Positions 46,126 to 59,220 of a stretch of DNA of 64,000 nt are shown piece by piece. Under the pieces are notes generated by a model. That model saw only the letters and a program-made list of their open reading frames with translations. It was not told the DNA's origin and searched no databases. The DNA is from Fomes fomentarius (taxonomy: Eukaryota; Basidiomycota; Agaricomycetes; Polyporales; Polyporaceae): positions 1,302,001 through 1,366,000 of the forward strand of contig JABYQN010000005.1 in NCBI GenBank assembly GCA_022606135.1. Reading direction: 5' to 3'. The position numbers were made by a program, and so were the translations under genes. Numbering within the stretch: position 1 is the first letter of the stretch; each line of letters starts with the position of its first letter.

Positions 46126-48546
46126 ATGTTTCTCGCTTACAAGTACATCCGCGACAAGAGAAGAGCTGCGAAAGATGCCCAAGAGACAAGACTTAATGCC
46201 GTACCGGTGTCCCTCATTCCCCAAACGTCGGATCGCAACGCCGGATCTACGACCACTGCCCCTTCCCCGGATTCAACACCAAATCCTCCATCCCGGTCCA
46301 CATCGAGTGCGGTAAAAATGAGGATCATGCTCATGGCTGCACTAATCGTCCCCGTGCTCTTTGAGACACTCGATTATACAGGTATGCGTCTCACCTTCCC
46401 TTCTTCCCCAAGTAGTCGTAGTCACAGAATCACTCACCTGTTTTCATTTAGTCGTGGCGACCGCTCAGGTTGAGATAGCTGTGCGTCGTGCTTCCAGAAT
46501 TCACTACTCAGCAGCGAATGTCTCATCTCCTCTCACAGTCGGTCTTCAACCGCCTAGATCTACAAAGGTACCTCTCTTGCCTCTACCGTAGTCGTTCCGT
46601 TGTATTCACACCGGACCCTTCCACCAGCTATATTGGGACAGTGTATCTCCTCACATCCACCGTCTTCCTGCCCTTGTTCGCGTCATTAGCGGATATATGG
46701 GGCCGACACTGGACACTCCAACTCGCCCTCTTCCTATTTATGGTCGGCAGCGCCGTCAGCACAGGAAGTCAGAACATGGTGACGATGCTTGTTGGACGGG
46801 CAATCGCAGGTATCGGTTCAGGAGGCATGATGGCGGTTTGTAATCCAAGCCTATTGGCCTTCTGGCGAGAAACTCACGATTCATATGCGCACACAGGTCG
46901 TCAGGATCATCCTGTCAGACTCGAGATCGCTCGACGACAACAACTGGCAGCAGACCGTGTTATTCGTCCTGTTCTCCATCGGCTACTGCATCGGTCCAGT
47001 CATCGGCGGTGCTTTGACCACCATCTCCTTCCGCTGGATCTTTGCCATCAAGTACGTTCACACTCCTATGGTCAACACACCCGCTCCCTCGCTGACATTC
47101 CGTGCAGCTTGCCCTGCTCCCTAGTCGCCATGGTCCTTTCCCTCATAATCCTCCGCGGCCGCACCAAAGGCGCACAAGCCCGTCAAACCATATCCCCCTC
47201 CGGCAGAGACGTTCCTCTCCCAGAACGTGAGACCTTCGCGCAGAAACTCCTCCGAATCGACTGGGTCGGCGCGCTCCTCTTCATGGGCGCGGGCATCACG
47301 CTCCTCCTCGCGCTCAACTGGGGCTCGGACGACGAATGGGGGTCCGCGCGCGTCATCGCGTGCCTCGTCGTCTCCGGCGTGCTCTACGTCGCCTGGGTCG
47401 CGTGGGAATACGTGCTCGAGCGCAAGCAGAGGTCGGACAAGACGAGCCGTAACCCGCTCATGCGCACGGACCCGATGATCCCGCTCGAGCTGCTCTCGAG
47501 CGTGGACCTGTGCATCGCGCAGTTCGCGACGTTCGTGAGCGGGATGGTCATGATCGTCATGTTCTACTTTGTCGCGATATTCTTCACGATCGTCTCGGGC
47601 CTGAGTGGCACGGAGGCAGGCACGCAGTTGCTGTACTTCGCGCCCGGTATGGGGGCCGGCGCGCTGTTCTCGATCCAATACCTGAAGTACTTCAGGCAGG
47701 TGTGTGTGGCTCTCTCCATGTTCGTTCATATCCGAGGCCTTGAGGTCTGACAAGCTCCCGCAGCCCAAGTTCCCCATTGTACTGGGCAGTGCGATCATCG
47801 CCGTCGCCCTGGGTCTGGTCTCGTACGCGATGGACGAGAACGATAAGTCCAAGGTCAACGGGTAAGCCGCACTCTCCCTGACTGGCATTCCGGCACTGTC
47901 ATTATTCTGACCGCACGCTGCCTGCAGGTTCCTAGTCATGGCTGGAGTCGGCGTCGGGATGTCCATCGGACCGCTCGCCGTGCACATGCGCTTCTCGCAG
48001 CCAGACAACCGCGTCGCCGTCGTCGCCGCACTCGGTCTCTTCGTACGTCCACCCAATTTCTGTATATCGCGCTCTACGAGTCGCTGACTCTTTTATCTAT
48101 CCATTCGCCATCCATCCATCCATGATCTATCCATCCCATCCCGTCCAATGCAGACCCGCGCCCTCGGCGGGACGGTCGGCCTCGCGCAATGCGGCGCCGT
48201 GCTCAACTCCAAAGTCTCGTCGATCATCGTCTCCGCCGTCGCCTCCGGCCGGCTCTCGCCCGCGGACGCCGCGACGCTCTCCGAGAAGGGCGCGGGAATC
48301 TCGTCGATACAGAACGTCGCCGCGCTCTCTCCTGCGCTGCAGAGCCTCGTGAGGGAGGCGTTCCAGCAGGGCTCGCGCTGGGCGTTCATCTCGCTCATCC
48401 CGTGGGCGGGCGTGTCGTTCTTGCTGACGCTGTGGCTGTCGAGCATCCGGGACACGGACAAGGAGGCACAGGCGCAGGGGGTGAAGACGGCGGAGGCGAA
48501 GGAGACGGAGAATTCAGATGAGGAGAAGCCGGAGGGGACGAGGTAG
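46126..48546 (+). CDS. MFS transporter, DHA2 (14-span) drug:H+ antiporter type
   Basis: About 640 residues over nine or so exons, several very small near the 5' end (for example one encoding VVATAQ). First span region KMRIMLMAALIVPVLFETLD. Motif A is SLADIWGRHWTLQ, followed by AGIGSGGMM. The antiporter motif C is in FSIGYCIGPVIGGALTTISF, then RWIFAIN. Later spans include WVGALLFMGAGITLLLALNW, FATFVSGMVMIVMFYFVAIF, PKFPIVLGSAIIAVALGLVS and AFISLIPWAGVSFLLTLWLS. The cytosolic tail is acidic (SDEEKPEGTR). Motif C marks a proton antiporter; the substrate is not readable from sequence. The 3' half is strikingly GC-rich compared with the 5' half. A TATA-like tract lies 96 bases upstream. Confidence 0.92.
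48096..48146. repeat. CCAT-rich low-complexity tract in an MFS intron
   Basis: Degenerate repetition of CCAT/TCCA units inside the last-but-one intron (48043-48153) of the transporter. Simple-sequence expansion in an intron is the plain explanation. Confidence 0.6.
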
Positions 48547-48828
48547 GTCCGTGACTTTGGCTGCGTCTGGAGAGTCTCTACGGCCGAGTCATTAAACGGC
48601 CCTGAGGTTTGCTCATTTTCTTCTTCTACTTATATGAACCCCGCTCGCCCGCCTGGACATTGGATAAATCTAGCTTAGGCCCCGTACTAGATAATGCACC
48701 ACGATCTTTACGACATGCGAAGACCTTGTAACTTACTCTGCAGTGATAACCTTTAAGATCACTCGTTATGTATTGTCTGCAACGGTCGACCTCGGGGGCA
48801 CCGCACTGTCTCCGGCAGATATGAAGCA

Positions 48829-49948
48829 TCAATCCTGTGCGCGCAAGCGGTACAGCTCTTCGGTAGCCTTGATCACCGCCTTGGCCGTGGTGTATCCTAG
48901 GCTCTGTCTCCGGTATTCATGCCAGAGATACCATACTTGTAGGTCCACGCAACTTTCGAACGTGGCGTGTCGGCGGCGAGGACGGAGGTGTACGTGGTGA
49001 GTGGGGTGTCGTTAGAAGCACTCACATACTAGGGGGCCCGGTCTCAATTAGCAGAGTGAACATGCTGTCCATCATTGAGTGGACATGTTCCTTCGGATTC
49101 TTCATTGTCACGAGGACGGATGAGGTGATGTCGAGGTCATCTCGGAAGTGCTTGTGCATGCAGCGTCACGATGCCCTCGCCTGTGGTATGCCACTGTATC
49201 AACTACAAGCTCACGGGAATCTGGTGGAATGGCTTCGACCTTGGAAATAGTTCTAGTACAGCGGTGGGAAGGGACGAGACTGCTGCTACGGTCTAAGCAC
49301 TGCCAGGAACTCCCAATCGCGCTTGACCGGTCCCTAACCAGCTTGCGTTGGCCCGCCTTCGAATCGAGGACGCTGTGCATGCGATAGCTAAACCAGCGGG
49401 CCGTGACGTCACGGCGTCGTGGAAGACCGCGTAGTTCTTCAACTTCTTGTCCGAGTCGGCCTTTAAATTCCCGTTCACGTTCGCGAAGAGGCGTTAGAAG
49501 TAGGGTGCCTGCCAGTGATCCCAAGCTCATGGGAGGTTAGAAGACTGTCCACTCATGTCGGCCCTCAAGCGGAAGTACTCGTAGTCCGAGCGAGAGACGT
49601 TGAATGTCCCGAATACCCGCGCCTTCCCACCTTGTCGACGCTCTCAGTCCGCGACCATGTCCTCGTTCGGAGAGTGTGGGAGACGTGCGTCCACACTTCT
49701 TCGAGAGAGAGGATGATGCATGGGAACCACTGGGAACACTCCTCTTTCGAGATCCGCTCGGGTTCGGATTCGAACCACATCCGGGAGACGAGGCATGAGC
49801 GGACGCGTGAGGCCAGGCGATGTCGGAGGAGAAACATACTGGTAGGCGGCCCCGTCTACACCGATGTCAGGGACGAAGATCTGACGACCTTCCGAGTCGT
49901 ATCACCGCAGACATATTCACCACGCGTTGGCTTCAGGTTACTCGACAT
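48829..49948 (-). pseudogene. Unrecognised coding-like stretch, possible pseudogene or short-exon gene
   Basis: Several protein-like pieces lie in order on the minus strand but in different frames: MSSNLKPTRGEYVCGD from the ATG at 49948, RQIFVPDIGVDGAAYQ, WFPCIILSLEEVWTHVSHTL, RVFGTFNVSRSDYEYFRLRA, FANVNGNLKADSDKKLKNYA, HKHFRDDLDITSSVLVTMKN, KEHVHSMMDSMFTLLIE, and WHEYRRQSLGYTTAKAVIKA ending LYRLRAQD at the stop 48829-48831. Some joins can be made with plausible 40-110 nt introns; others would need frame shifts. I do not recognise a family. It is either an intron-rich gene that I cannot splice by eye or a decayed one. Confidence 0.4.
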
Positions 49949-50654
49949 CTTGTGCACCTTTGAGTCAAGTTGAAATGTTAAACTGACAGGGGAGAGCGTG
50001 CCGCGACGTAAGAGGTGAGCGGCAAGGTGCACGTCCGGACACTGCATTGAGTCTTCGTCAGCGATTCTGGGCATTTATGACCGAAACAAATAAATGATCC
50101 CTGACAACTTTCGTCCTTAACACCGGATGAGATGAAGTGTGATACCCACGAACCCCCACACGACGGGCAATGGCAAAAGCTCTTCCCCAGAAATGACCGG
50201 GAATTGGTTTCCTGTTCCGGATATGTTCTCAAACTATCCAGTTTAAAGTCCGAAAGGGTCCACTACTATCAGTTCATCATTCAATTTACCAGATTCTTAT
50301 TCAGGACCGGAATAGGAGAACATTCTCGCCATTCCACGCCTGTTCTAGGGGGTAGCTTTGGCCATTGCCCTCGAGTAGGTGTCGTACTGCTACCCGAAGG
50401 TTGCTGTCGATATGGCCAGCGCCGATTACAACGATACATCCACATCCTGTAGTAATGAGTAAGTGCTAAGTGCTGGTGTGCGATGTGCAATCGATAGCAT
50501 GGGGACGAAGACATCGACAGGGCTACACAGTACAAGAGAAATAGATACAGCAATGCGGTGCGACTCGACAGACATAAGAATTACCAGTGAATGTGTGGCT
50601 GGGATGGATATACTCTAGATGATTCGTTATATTGCGATGCCGATCCGGGTTGTA
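49949..50654. other. Intergenic upstream of the unresolved gene and downstream of FUN30
   Basis: No gene recognised; presumed FUN30 3' UTR and promoter of the unresolved minus-strand stretch. Confidence 0.45.
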
Positions 50655-53600
50655 TCAGTCCTTCGCGCCGGCCTCAGTCGCATCCTTCATCTCGATATCT
50701 TCGTCCGTGACAAGCTTCTTCCGCACCGCGTTCATCAGCGACATCTTCATCTCGCGCTCCACGCGTTCCTCTGCCTCCTCTCCGGCAACAGCCTCGTCCA
50801 GCGCGAGCTTCATCTGGCCTAGTGCAAACATATCCTCCTCAATGGACCCCTTCGTGATGAGCTTCACCACATCGACGTCGCGCTTCTGACCTATACGGTA
50901 GGCTCGGTCTTGCGCTTGCTTGTCGTTGTGTGGGTTGAAGTCCTGGTCGAACCTACAAGTATCGGTGGAATGAGGGATGGCACAAGTGGGACAAAGGGAG
51001 ACTACTAACATGATGACCACGCTCGCAGCCGTCAGGTTGATACCCATACCACCAGCCTTGGTGGATAGCAAGAAGACGGGAATGCTCTCGTCCTCCGTGA
51101 ATTCGTCCACTAGCGTCTGACGAACGTCGACGGGCGTTGAGCCGGTCAATACCAGGTACTTCGTCTGCTTAAGGTCCAGGATTTTCTGAAGGATGTCAAG
51201 GATTTGCGTGAACTACATGGCCGATGTGCATTAATACTCCTGAACAGCAAACAGATTACGAAGCGTACCTGAGAGAAGATCAATATCCGTCGCCCTTCCT
51301 CCTTGTACCGCTCTAGAAGGTCTAGCAGGACTTTGACCTTTCCCGCCTGCATATAACAGTCCCGGTCCTGGAGGTACCTGCGTAGCGACTGTTGTTGTTC
51401 GTGAGCATAGAATCATCACATCAACACACCGATGGTCACCCTGCCCACCTTATACGTTTCGCAGAACGCTTGCAGCTCAGCGTCGGTCATGACCTCCATA
51501 TCCTCCTTCACATACTGGAACACCGCACCCCGCTTCTTGAAGTCCGGCTCTTTGAGCAACAGCTTGGCGATCGCTGACAGCGTCTCGTCCGTGAAGCGCC
51601 TGCGAAATAGCATCGGGTGCGACGCGGCTTTCCGGAGATCCATGAGCACGTTCGAGCTGTTTTCGATGTACATCTTGTCCTTTGTCCGCGCAGTCGTTCG
51701 TGTCTTCTTCTTGGCCGGTTTACCACGACCGTTCGTTGCGGGCGCATCAGACGTCTCTGCGCTACCGGTCTCGAGGTCGAAAATGGTCTTGCGGGAGCGT
51801 TGCAGAGCGTCGTTGTAGATGGACTTCTGGAGTGCGGTCATCTCGCACCATTCAATACGCTCTGTCTTCTTCGGCAAGTCTCGGAGGACCTGGGCACTCG
51901 CTCAGACAAGAGCGATCTCATGAAACGACCAGACCGGACGCACCTGATCCTTACGCCGTCGCAAAACGAACGGTGTCATCATCTTTTTCGCTCGCGAGAC
52001 ACGTTGCTGAGCAAGCAGGGTTACTTTGGAGTCACCCTTCGTCTTGAACACGGCTCGTAGAGAGTCCAAGTCGTCCGCAAATTGATTCGGGAGAATGAAG
52101 TTCATCAACGACTGCGACACGTCACTAAGCCAACGCTCAAGCCGAATGACCATGAGTACCTACAACCAGCTCCTGCAAGTTGTTTTGCAACGGCGTTCCA
52201 GTAAGAAGCAGACGCCAGCGGGATTTGTACCGAAGGAGGGCTTGGTACCGCTGAGACTGGAAATTCTTCAGGACATGACCTTCGTCGAAGACGCACGTCT
52301 GATGGTGCCGCTTGAGCGATTGGGCGGCATCGTGAACAGGACAATGGACAACTCACATCCCACTCAATCCTTCGGAAGAACTTGCGGTCGTGATCGTCAC
52401 CTTGCGCCAGGTTGTAGGTCGTGATGAGAACGTTCCAGCCACCAGCTTTCTTGGTGACTACATTGTTGTTGAGCATGTCCCGAAGTCTCGGGCGATCGTT
52501 CTTGTCAGCGTAATAGGTCTCGACGTTGATGTTGTCACCGGCGAACTTCTGGAACTCCCGACACCAGTTCTCCAAAGTAGATGAACTACAATATATTGAG
52601 TCCACAGCCCGACGAGCATATAGTGCTCAGACACTCACGGCACGACGACGAGATGCGGGCCGTCCCGGCCACGCTCCTTCAGGTGCGCGAAGAAGCTAAT
52701 CACTTGGACCGTCTTTCCAAGACCTGTTTTGCGCCGTAATGAAAACCAACCCTAACAAAAGGCACGCAATGGATACGCACCCATCTCGTCCGCGAGGATG
52801 CAACTGTAGCGCTTCTGGTAGAGAAGGCTCAGCCAGTTGACACCAATCATCTGGTACTCCTTCAACGTAACACCAGACTGGAGTAGCGAGGGCTGGACAG
52901 TCATGTAGTACTTTGGCTTGTGGTTCATGGCCGCGATGTGCGTCAGCGCAAGGGCACCATCCTCGGCAGGCACAGAAGAGTCGCGTGACTCATCCTCCCG
53001 CTCCTTGCCCTTCGACTGTCCATTGGCCGTGCCGTGGTGGTTCCAACCCGCAATCTCCTTGCGAAGCTCAGCGCCAATACCCTCACATTCTTCGAGTATG
53101 CTGTCGACTTTGCCGTAGCCCTGGAAGATCGTCGCACTGTCCTCGAACATGCGGGGGCTGATGCCTGCGGGACCGGCCTTCTTCTTGCCCTGCCCGAGCT
53201 TGTTGTTGAGGTCTTCGACGGAGGTGAATGGCCGAAGGTCGATAATTTTCTTCGCTTGCTCGGGAGAACAGCCTACACAGCCCGTCACTATCCTGCACGA
53301 CCCACTTAGAGGAGATGACACGCACCAGTCAGCTCTTGCAAGCCTTCGGGAGAACTCTCGTTGTAATACTCCAGAGCACGCTGCTCGTCCGCGTTTGTGT
53401 TGTCAACATCCGCAGAGTCCTCATCGCTATCGACAAACTCGGCCTCCGAGTCAGAAGCAATGACCTTCCGTCTCAGTCGCTTCCGTCTTCCGATCTCAGG
53501 GCTCGACGGGGAGTCAATGATCATGGGAGGGGGCTTGGAAGCGGGGGGCGTGGAAGGTCCGGCGTCGCTCGTGGGCTTGCCGTCAATGACACGGTTCTTG

Positions 53601-54697
53601 TAGATCATGGACTTCTTGCCCTTCTCCTTCACAGCAAGCCGCTGCGCCTTGTTGGCGTCCACAATCTCCTTCACCCGGCCAGTCTCCACGGCGGCCTCAG
53701 GTGCCTTCGGCGGAGGGGGCGTCTTTGTACGTGGCTTCCATGACGGATCGACGAGGAGAGCAGAGGCCTTCGGAACGTCACCGCCAGCCTCGAGCCATGC
53801 TGCGCGTACCACTTCGGTGTCGTGCTCGATTTGGGTGAGACGGAACCGCGTGAAGCGCTGCTCGTCGTCGTTCGCTTGCGTGGACGTCGATGAAGGCTTC
53901 TCTTCCGGTGCCCTGTGGCCACGAATGATCCGAGGACGGGACGCACCGTTCACAATTTCCTTAGCATCCGGAAAGGAGTCGTCGGAAGACAGAGATATAC
54001 TTGATAATGACGTGTTCGGCCCTGCATGCCGCTGTTCAGGTTTGCGCACCTCCGGAGTACCCGGTGTGAGGAAGTCGATGGGGTCTCGCGAATTGGTCGG
54101 TCCCATATTCAGCCTCTTTCTAGGGCGGCCACCATCATCCATATCCTCCATATCCGATAGTTTCCTGCTCGTGGCGGACGATGGTCGCGTAAACGACGCG
54201 TTTGACACGCCATTTGCATGTCGGAACCCGCTGGGAGCAGAGAGTGGGTCTGTGGGGCTGGGAATAGAGCGCACTTGGGGATCCGAGCGAGTAAGACCTG
54301 GTATCTCGTCATCGAACAAGGATAATGCATTCGGGACGGGTTTGGATGCATCAGAGGGATCAGGGCGTATAGGACTGGAGCTGGGAACGAGAATAGTTCC
54401 AGAGGACGATGGTGTAAGGGAGAAGTAGCGCGATGTGGCTGTAGCGTCCCGAGACTGCGCAGGCGGTCCTCCCGTTGCGTTGTCGGTGTTGGTGGCCCAT
54501 GAAGCGGGTGCTGGTGATGCTGAGTGACTTAGCGATACATTCTGCTGTTTTTGTACTTTCTTGAACTTAAGCTGTTCGAGGGCTGCTTTCTGTGATGACG
54601 TGAGGCAACCACGACAATGTGGTTAGACAACGATCACCTCAGCCATGAAGACACTTTTACTCACCCTGGCAGCTGCAGCGTCAGGTACAAGAGACAT
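50655..54697 (-). CDS. FUN30: FUN30/Fft3/SMARCAD1 SNF2-family chromatin remodeler
   Basis: ATP-driven remodeler that in yeasts and animals supports heterochromatin inheritance and DNA-end resection. About 1,140 residues. The ATG at 54697 starts [11 protein letters not shown], spliced to [16 protein letters not shown]. The disordered N-terminus has a CUE-like ubiquitin-binding helix pair ([32 protein letters not shown]). A helix-hairpin-like block [20 protein letters not shown] follows. The ATPase has [18 protein letters not shown], Walker A DEMG-LGKT split by an intron, the Walker B form DEGHVLKN typical of this subfamily, and [18 protein letters not shown]. The second lobe has [32 protein letters not shown] and [20 protein letters not shown]. 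The stop is at 50655. All helicase motifs needed for activity are present. Confidence 0.96.
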
Positions 54698-56372
54698 CAC
54701 AAGGATAGTCTTAGGTCAGCCCTTGGAAGAGTGGAAGGAGTAGCAGAGGTCGAGTAAGACGTGCGGATGTGGGAGATCGACAACAACACAAGGGAACCCT
54801 AATGATCTGGCTACAGTCGGAGAGTCAAACCGCTGTGGCGGCGGAACGCTCAGCGGCCTGCATACGACAGCTATTGAGCTATTGAGCTTGCAAATGTACA
54901 CACTACATAGTAACTACAACACTGAAACATAGTTGACCTATACACACCGACAACACCTCATTGGTGTGGAGTACTTGACTGAACAGTGTGGGGGGCTTGA
55001 GTGTTCAAGAGACACACGTCGCACAGGCTCACACACGAACACACACAAGACGACAGAAGATTTAGAAAGGACAGAAATATATTATGATACTTGAGGCGAA
55101 GTGCCCCAGAATACTTCGGAGTGTACAGGGTGCAAGCATGGAGTCGGAAACAGGATCAGGTTGCGATAGGGAAAGACCCTCAAGAGTGAAGAGAAGATAG
55201 GAGATGCAGGATAGGACTCGCCATAAAAGGAACGTCTATGAAGAGCATCGTCAACATTGGCCGCCAAGATTTACGACGAAAACGGTAAGCAAGATGTCGA
55301 AGACTTTGAGTATTTGGTGGTAGTAAGGCCGGTGCACCGCACGCAACATGATGTCCATAACCGCGTGCGACGGCTAGTTCACCTAAAGATGTAACATGTG
55401 GGAAACATGAAAACTCGCAGAGCGCACCTTCAAACCAATGGAACCATGACCCGACAGCTACACAAGATACAGCATACTTTGACGCTCCAAGATATGCCGC
55501 GAGATGCGTGCCCGGCTAACAAGGGCATTGCCAGAGTTGTGCCAAATCTGCTGTTTATGGATTGGTGGTTCAGCGACTGTTCGGCGCGACAAGATGCTAA
55601 GACCGGGATGAACCCGGCTAAGAAAAATATCCCGGCGAAAGCTAATGGGTGAATCCAGATCCGTAAAGAACCGGAACTGATTCGGAGAATTTTGACCTCA
55701 ACGAACCGAAAACTAACGACGTTGCAAGATGATTCGCCCTCCGGAAATACAGCGAGTGCAGTCCAGGTTGTGTAGGCCGAGAGATCTAAAGATATCGTTT
55801 CAATGTTTCAGTTCGTAACATACACTTGTGTTTTCCTCGTACCTTTTAGCAACGCACAGCCCGCTCCGGGTTATCGCAGGAAATCAGGAAAGGAGGTGGG
55901 AAGCAAACAAAGCCATTCCCAACTACTGCCTTGACCGTACGGACACGCAGTGGTTGTCAATGCTAGAGCGTGGATATCGCAAAACGATCGTAGATATCAT
56001 GCTCGCTTTCGGGCTCGATATGCCACGTCATGGCTGTTGTGAACTCGCCCTGCACAGTATCCACGAGTGAACACCCATACAGCAAACCTGACCGGCTGGG
56101 CCATGAAGACGTAGTGCCCGACCACATAGGTGACAGAGTGCGGGAGGAGAGAGAGGAGACAGACACAATCGATGAGAGGAGATGGTGAAGGTTGCGGAGA
56201 GAGAGGCCTGGGAAAAGCCGGATTGCAAGTTTGGGCTACTTTGGGTGGCGGCGCCAGGTGGCTGTTGCCTGCCTTTCTGGGCTGCGGAGGGCGCGGCGGG
56301 GCCATGTCATGACGGTGTCAGTGCGCGCTGCGCTCATGATCCTCCTTGTCCTTCCACCTCCATCTCACAACC
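54698..56372. other. 1.7-kb divergent intergenic region
   Basis: No gene supported. Short frames at 54716-54901, 55082-55267, 55398-55652 and 55828-56070 have no domain character or splice partners. A purine-rich tract (GGGAGGAGAGAGAGGAG) occurs near 56140. The region must hold promoters of FUN30 and the carrier; an unannotated non-coding transcript cannot be excluded. Confidence 0.45.
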
Positions 56373-57589
56373 ATGGCCGGCATCTTCGACTCCATATTCC
56401 TCAGTCTTACACTTGCCATCTCTCTGGCCGTCTCGCTTGCGATAACGGTGCCCCTCACAGGTGCACTAGTCCGACTACGAGGTACAGTAACTGCGCAGTC
56501 ATTCCTCGTATAGCGCGCGCTGACGTTACATTCATAGCGAACTACAACCCAAAGGCTCTCCAGCTTGATCCAGAGGGAAATGTTAACGTCCATACGGGTC
56601 CAATTGTCACGTCTTTCCTTGGTATGCTGAGGCGAGTGTACCGGATTGAGGTATGTCATTGGTCTACATCTCGGTCGCCCAACCGACTTAGGTTTCCCTC
56701 GCAGGGATGGATGGGTCTATACAAGGGAATTAGTGCGTTACGCCTGAGTCTGGTCTGCATGATGTTGACTTTACTACGTAGTGCCGACGGCCGCGGCGTC
56801 GGTTGTCTTGACGGGTTTCGCTGTGGCTGCGATGGACTCGAGAAGATTGGCCAGTCACAGCCGAGTTGATCCCCCGGACGCTGGCATCCTTGCAACTTTT
56901 ATCTACGCTGTCTTTGGGATGCTCGTAGCCCTCCCGGCCGCCATCATCACCTACCGCTCCATCGTCACGCCATATCGACTTCCCTGGTTCAGTGTTGTAT
57001 ACTCCCTCCGGATTCTGTTGACTCCAACGGAGCGTCGTCGTCCTTGGGTCTTGTACCTGACCCCTGGACTTCTTATCGCCCAGGTCTTCCACGCCGCGTA
57101 TACCGTCGTGATTATCCGCAGTATCCGGATACTTCTGTTGTCGAACGACAACTTCTCGTCCGTCAAGTTCGGCATCTATGTCGCCATCGAAATACTCAGC
57201 ACTGCGATCACCTGCCCTCTCGAGGTGATGACTACGAAATTGGCGATCCAGCGCAATCACACCACTGCGGAGTACAATTCCGTAGAACAGGAGGTAGAGG
57301 ATGATGCTGTAGAGGGACATGAGTACGCAGAGTATTCGGGTCAGGAGGAAGACGTAATCGGGTGAGTACACTTCTGGGCGTGCATGACACTACGATTACT
57401 TATTTACGTCGTAGATTGCGCCACGAGAAAGATCCCTACTTGGGCTTCGTGGATTGTGCAAAGCGTATCATCGATGAAGAAGGCTGGCAGACCTTGTATC
57501 GAGCGTGGTGGGTGACGGTGTTGGCTGCCGTCCTGAGTGCGCTTGCCGCGGCAGCTGAGTACCAGGGCAATGTCTTGGTGGGCAACTGA
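56373..57589 (+). CDS. Divergent mitochondrial carrier (SLC25-like) protein
   Basis: Membrane protein of about 330 residues on several exons. The first helix is IFLSLTLAISLAVSLAITVP with GALVRLRANYNPKALQLD. A carrier-repeat signature, LGMLRRVYRIEGWMGLYKGI, is followed by VPTAAASVVLTGFAVAAM, and a second, weaker one appears as CPLEVMTTKLAIQR with GFVDCAKRIIDEEGWQTLYR. This is the PxD/E-x-x-[KR]-x-[KR]...EG-x-x-x-LY[KR]G layout of SLC25 carriers, but the first repeat has lost its proline-acid pair. Other helices include FIYAVFGMLVALPAAIITYR. Location would be the inner mitochondrial or another organelle membrane. Substrate unknown. The ATG at 56373 has a good context (CAACCATGG). Confidence 0.8.
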
Positions 57590-59202
57590 GCCGTGTAAGT
57601 GTCTGCATATTGCCACATGGGAAGTTCACTCACCTGAAGAGGCCAGGGTCGAACGTTATATTCCGTGTAGTAGTCGTGTACGATCATTTTGCCATATGTG
57701 ACCACGTCTTTGTTGTGCCTCTTCCTCAAACCCGGCGAGATATAGCATGGACCCTGCATAGTGTCCAGAGCTATATTTAGGGTAAGTGCACAGGGTTACT
57801 CCCCATCAGCGCTGCAAAGAGTCTTTCATGTGTCATGCAGGTTTTGTCTCCGAAATAGACTAAGTGTGTGGTAAAGTTTCGGGAAAGCATGGTGATGGCG
57901 CAGCTCAAAACTCCGCTGCCGGACGCCTGAAGTTGTCATGGGGCACATTGGTAGGAGTAACATAATCAATGTACTCTCATTTCCGTTGAAAGTTCCATGT
58001 AGACTATTGACGTTCTTCATGGAACAGATTTCGTTGTGAGAGCCCTCAAGCGCAGCCATAGTCGCTTCAAAAACGAACTCCGATGATGAGTAGGTTCTCT
58101 GAGCGCCGCACTCGAGTACACTCACCGCTGATGAGGCCATGCGGTGCAGCGAGGGGAATGGATGGTCGTTGATACAATGCTCAATCGATCTGGCAAGCGC
58201 CCTGATTCCTCCCTGCTGAAAATGGTCGGACGCGGTCCCGAACCTGATCGTGTATGAATGTATGAACTCTGAGTATTATTCAGTTTGACCGCAATCTGAC
58301 CAAACCTTATTCAGTGCGTTCATCGTCACATAGCATTACGTTCCAGTCCTCCCGGCCTACCCATCGAGCTGTCAACCGTCCGAAACCCGGACACGACGTC
58401 ATGCTGACATGGGGGGCCGCTCGGTCTGGCCCCCGACCACATTCCATGCACAGACACCATACTGTGTTCCGTTGTAGGCGAGCCCGTTAGTGAATGTCCG
58501 CATCCTAAACCTGATGGATGACGTTCCGCATCCTGCCAAGCCTCTCCTCAAGCGTCGAGAAGCGACACTATCGCCTTCGTGGCGTTCAGACTGATACTCA
58601 ACACGGGGAAGAGGTGGCTAGTGGCGGAGGTGTGCTCGTTCGCGCCACTCTTCGCATTGGGTCCTGACAGCCGCCCCCCGCGATATCCGGGCGGGCGCGT
58701 CCGTCCAGCTGCTGCGGGTGGCGATACTGATTAACAGTGATTGTTACTCAGTGCATCTCCATGGCGGAAATAGCCTCAGTACTGCTTACGACGGTATTCA
58801 ATAGTTTCCGACGATGCGCTTGACGCTCCAGTAGCATGAGGCCAACTTCTGTTCCCGTCCCTCGATCACCACGCCCCAATGCACTTCCTCCACCCGGAGC
58901 GGTCGCGGCGACTGCGGGTTCTCGTTTGCCCGGCGGCATACCTCAACGAAAATCGACGTGGAAGGCGCCAAACCTATTGAGAATTCTTCACCCAATGGCC
59001 TTATGTCCCCCTCCGGGAGCTTTGAGCGACTCCAAAGAGGCGGGAGCCATTTCTATACCCAGTGCCAAGGACAACCGATAGAAGCCGTTCACTGGCGGTT
59101 GTGAGGCGGTTTCTCATGCCCTCACCGCCTCGTTCCCACCCAGGCGAAGAAGTGTCGGGGTAACGATGAAGGGGGTGTCCGAGTAGCCGCTCCACAAATC
59201 CA

Positions 59203-59220
59203 ACCACCCCCCCACCCCCC
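59203..59220. repeat. C-rich homopolymeric tract
   Basis: Cytosine runs interrupted by single A within the gene-poor region. Simple low-complexity sequence. Confidence 0.6.

Noticed and set aside
47121..48056. 311-codon open frame on the minus strand
   Set aside because: It lies opposite the GC-rich exons of the MFS transporter and consists of Arg/Glu/Asp/His low-complexity sequence, the mirror of a biased third-position code.
49755..49790. GGTTCGAATCC on the minus strand, a perfect tRNA B-box word
   Set aside because: No T-stem can be formed around it, and no matching acceptor or anticodon arm is present upstream; it is part of a short inverted repeat.
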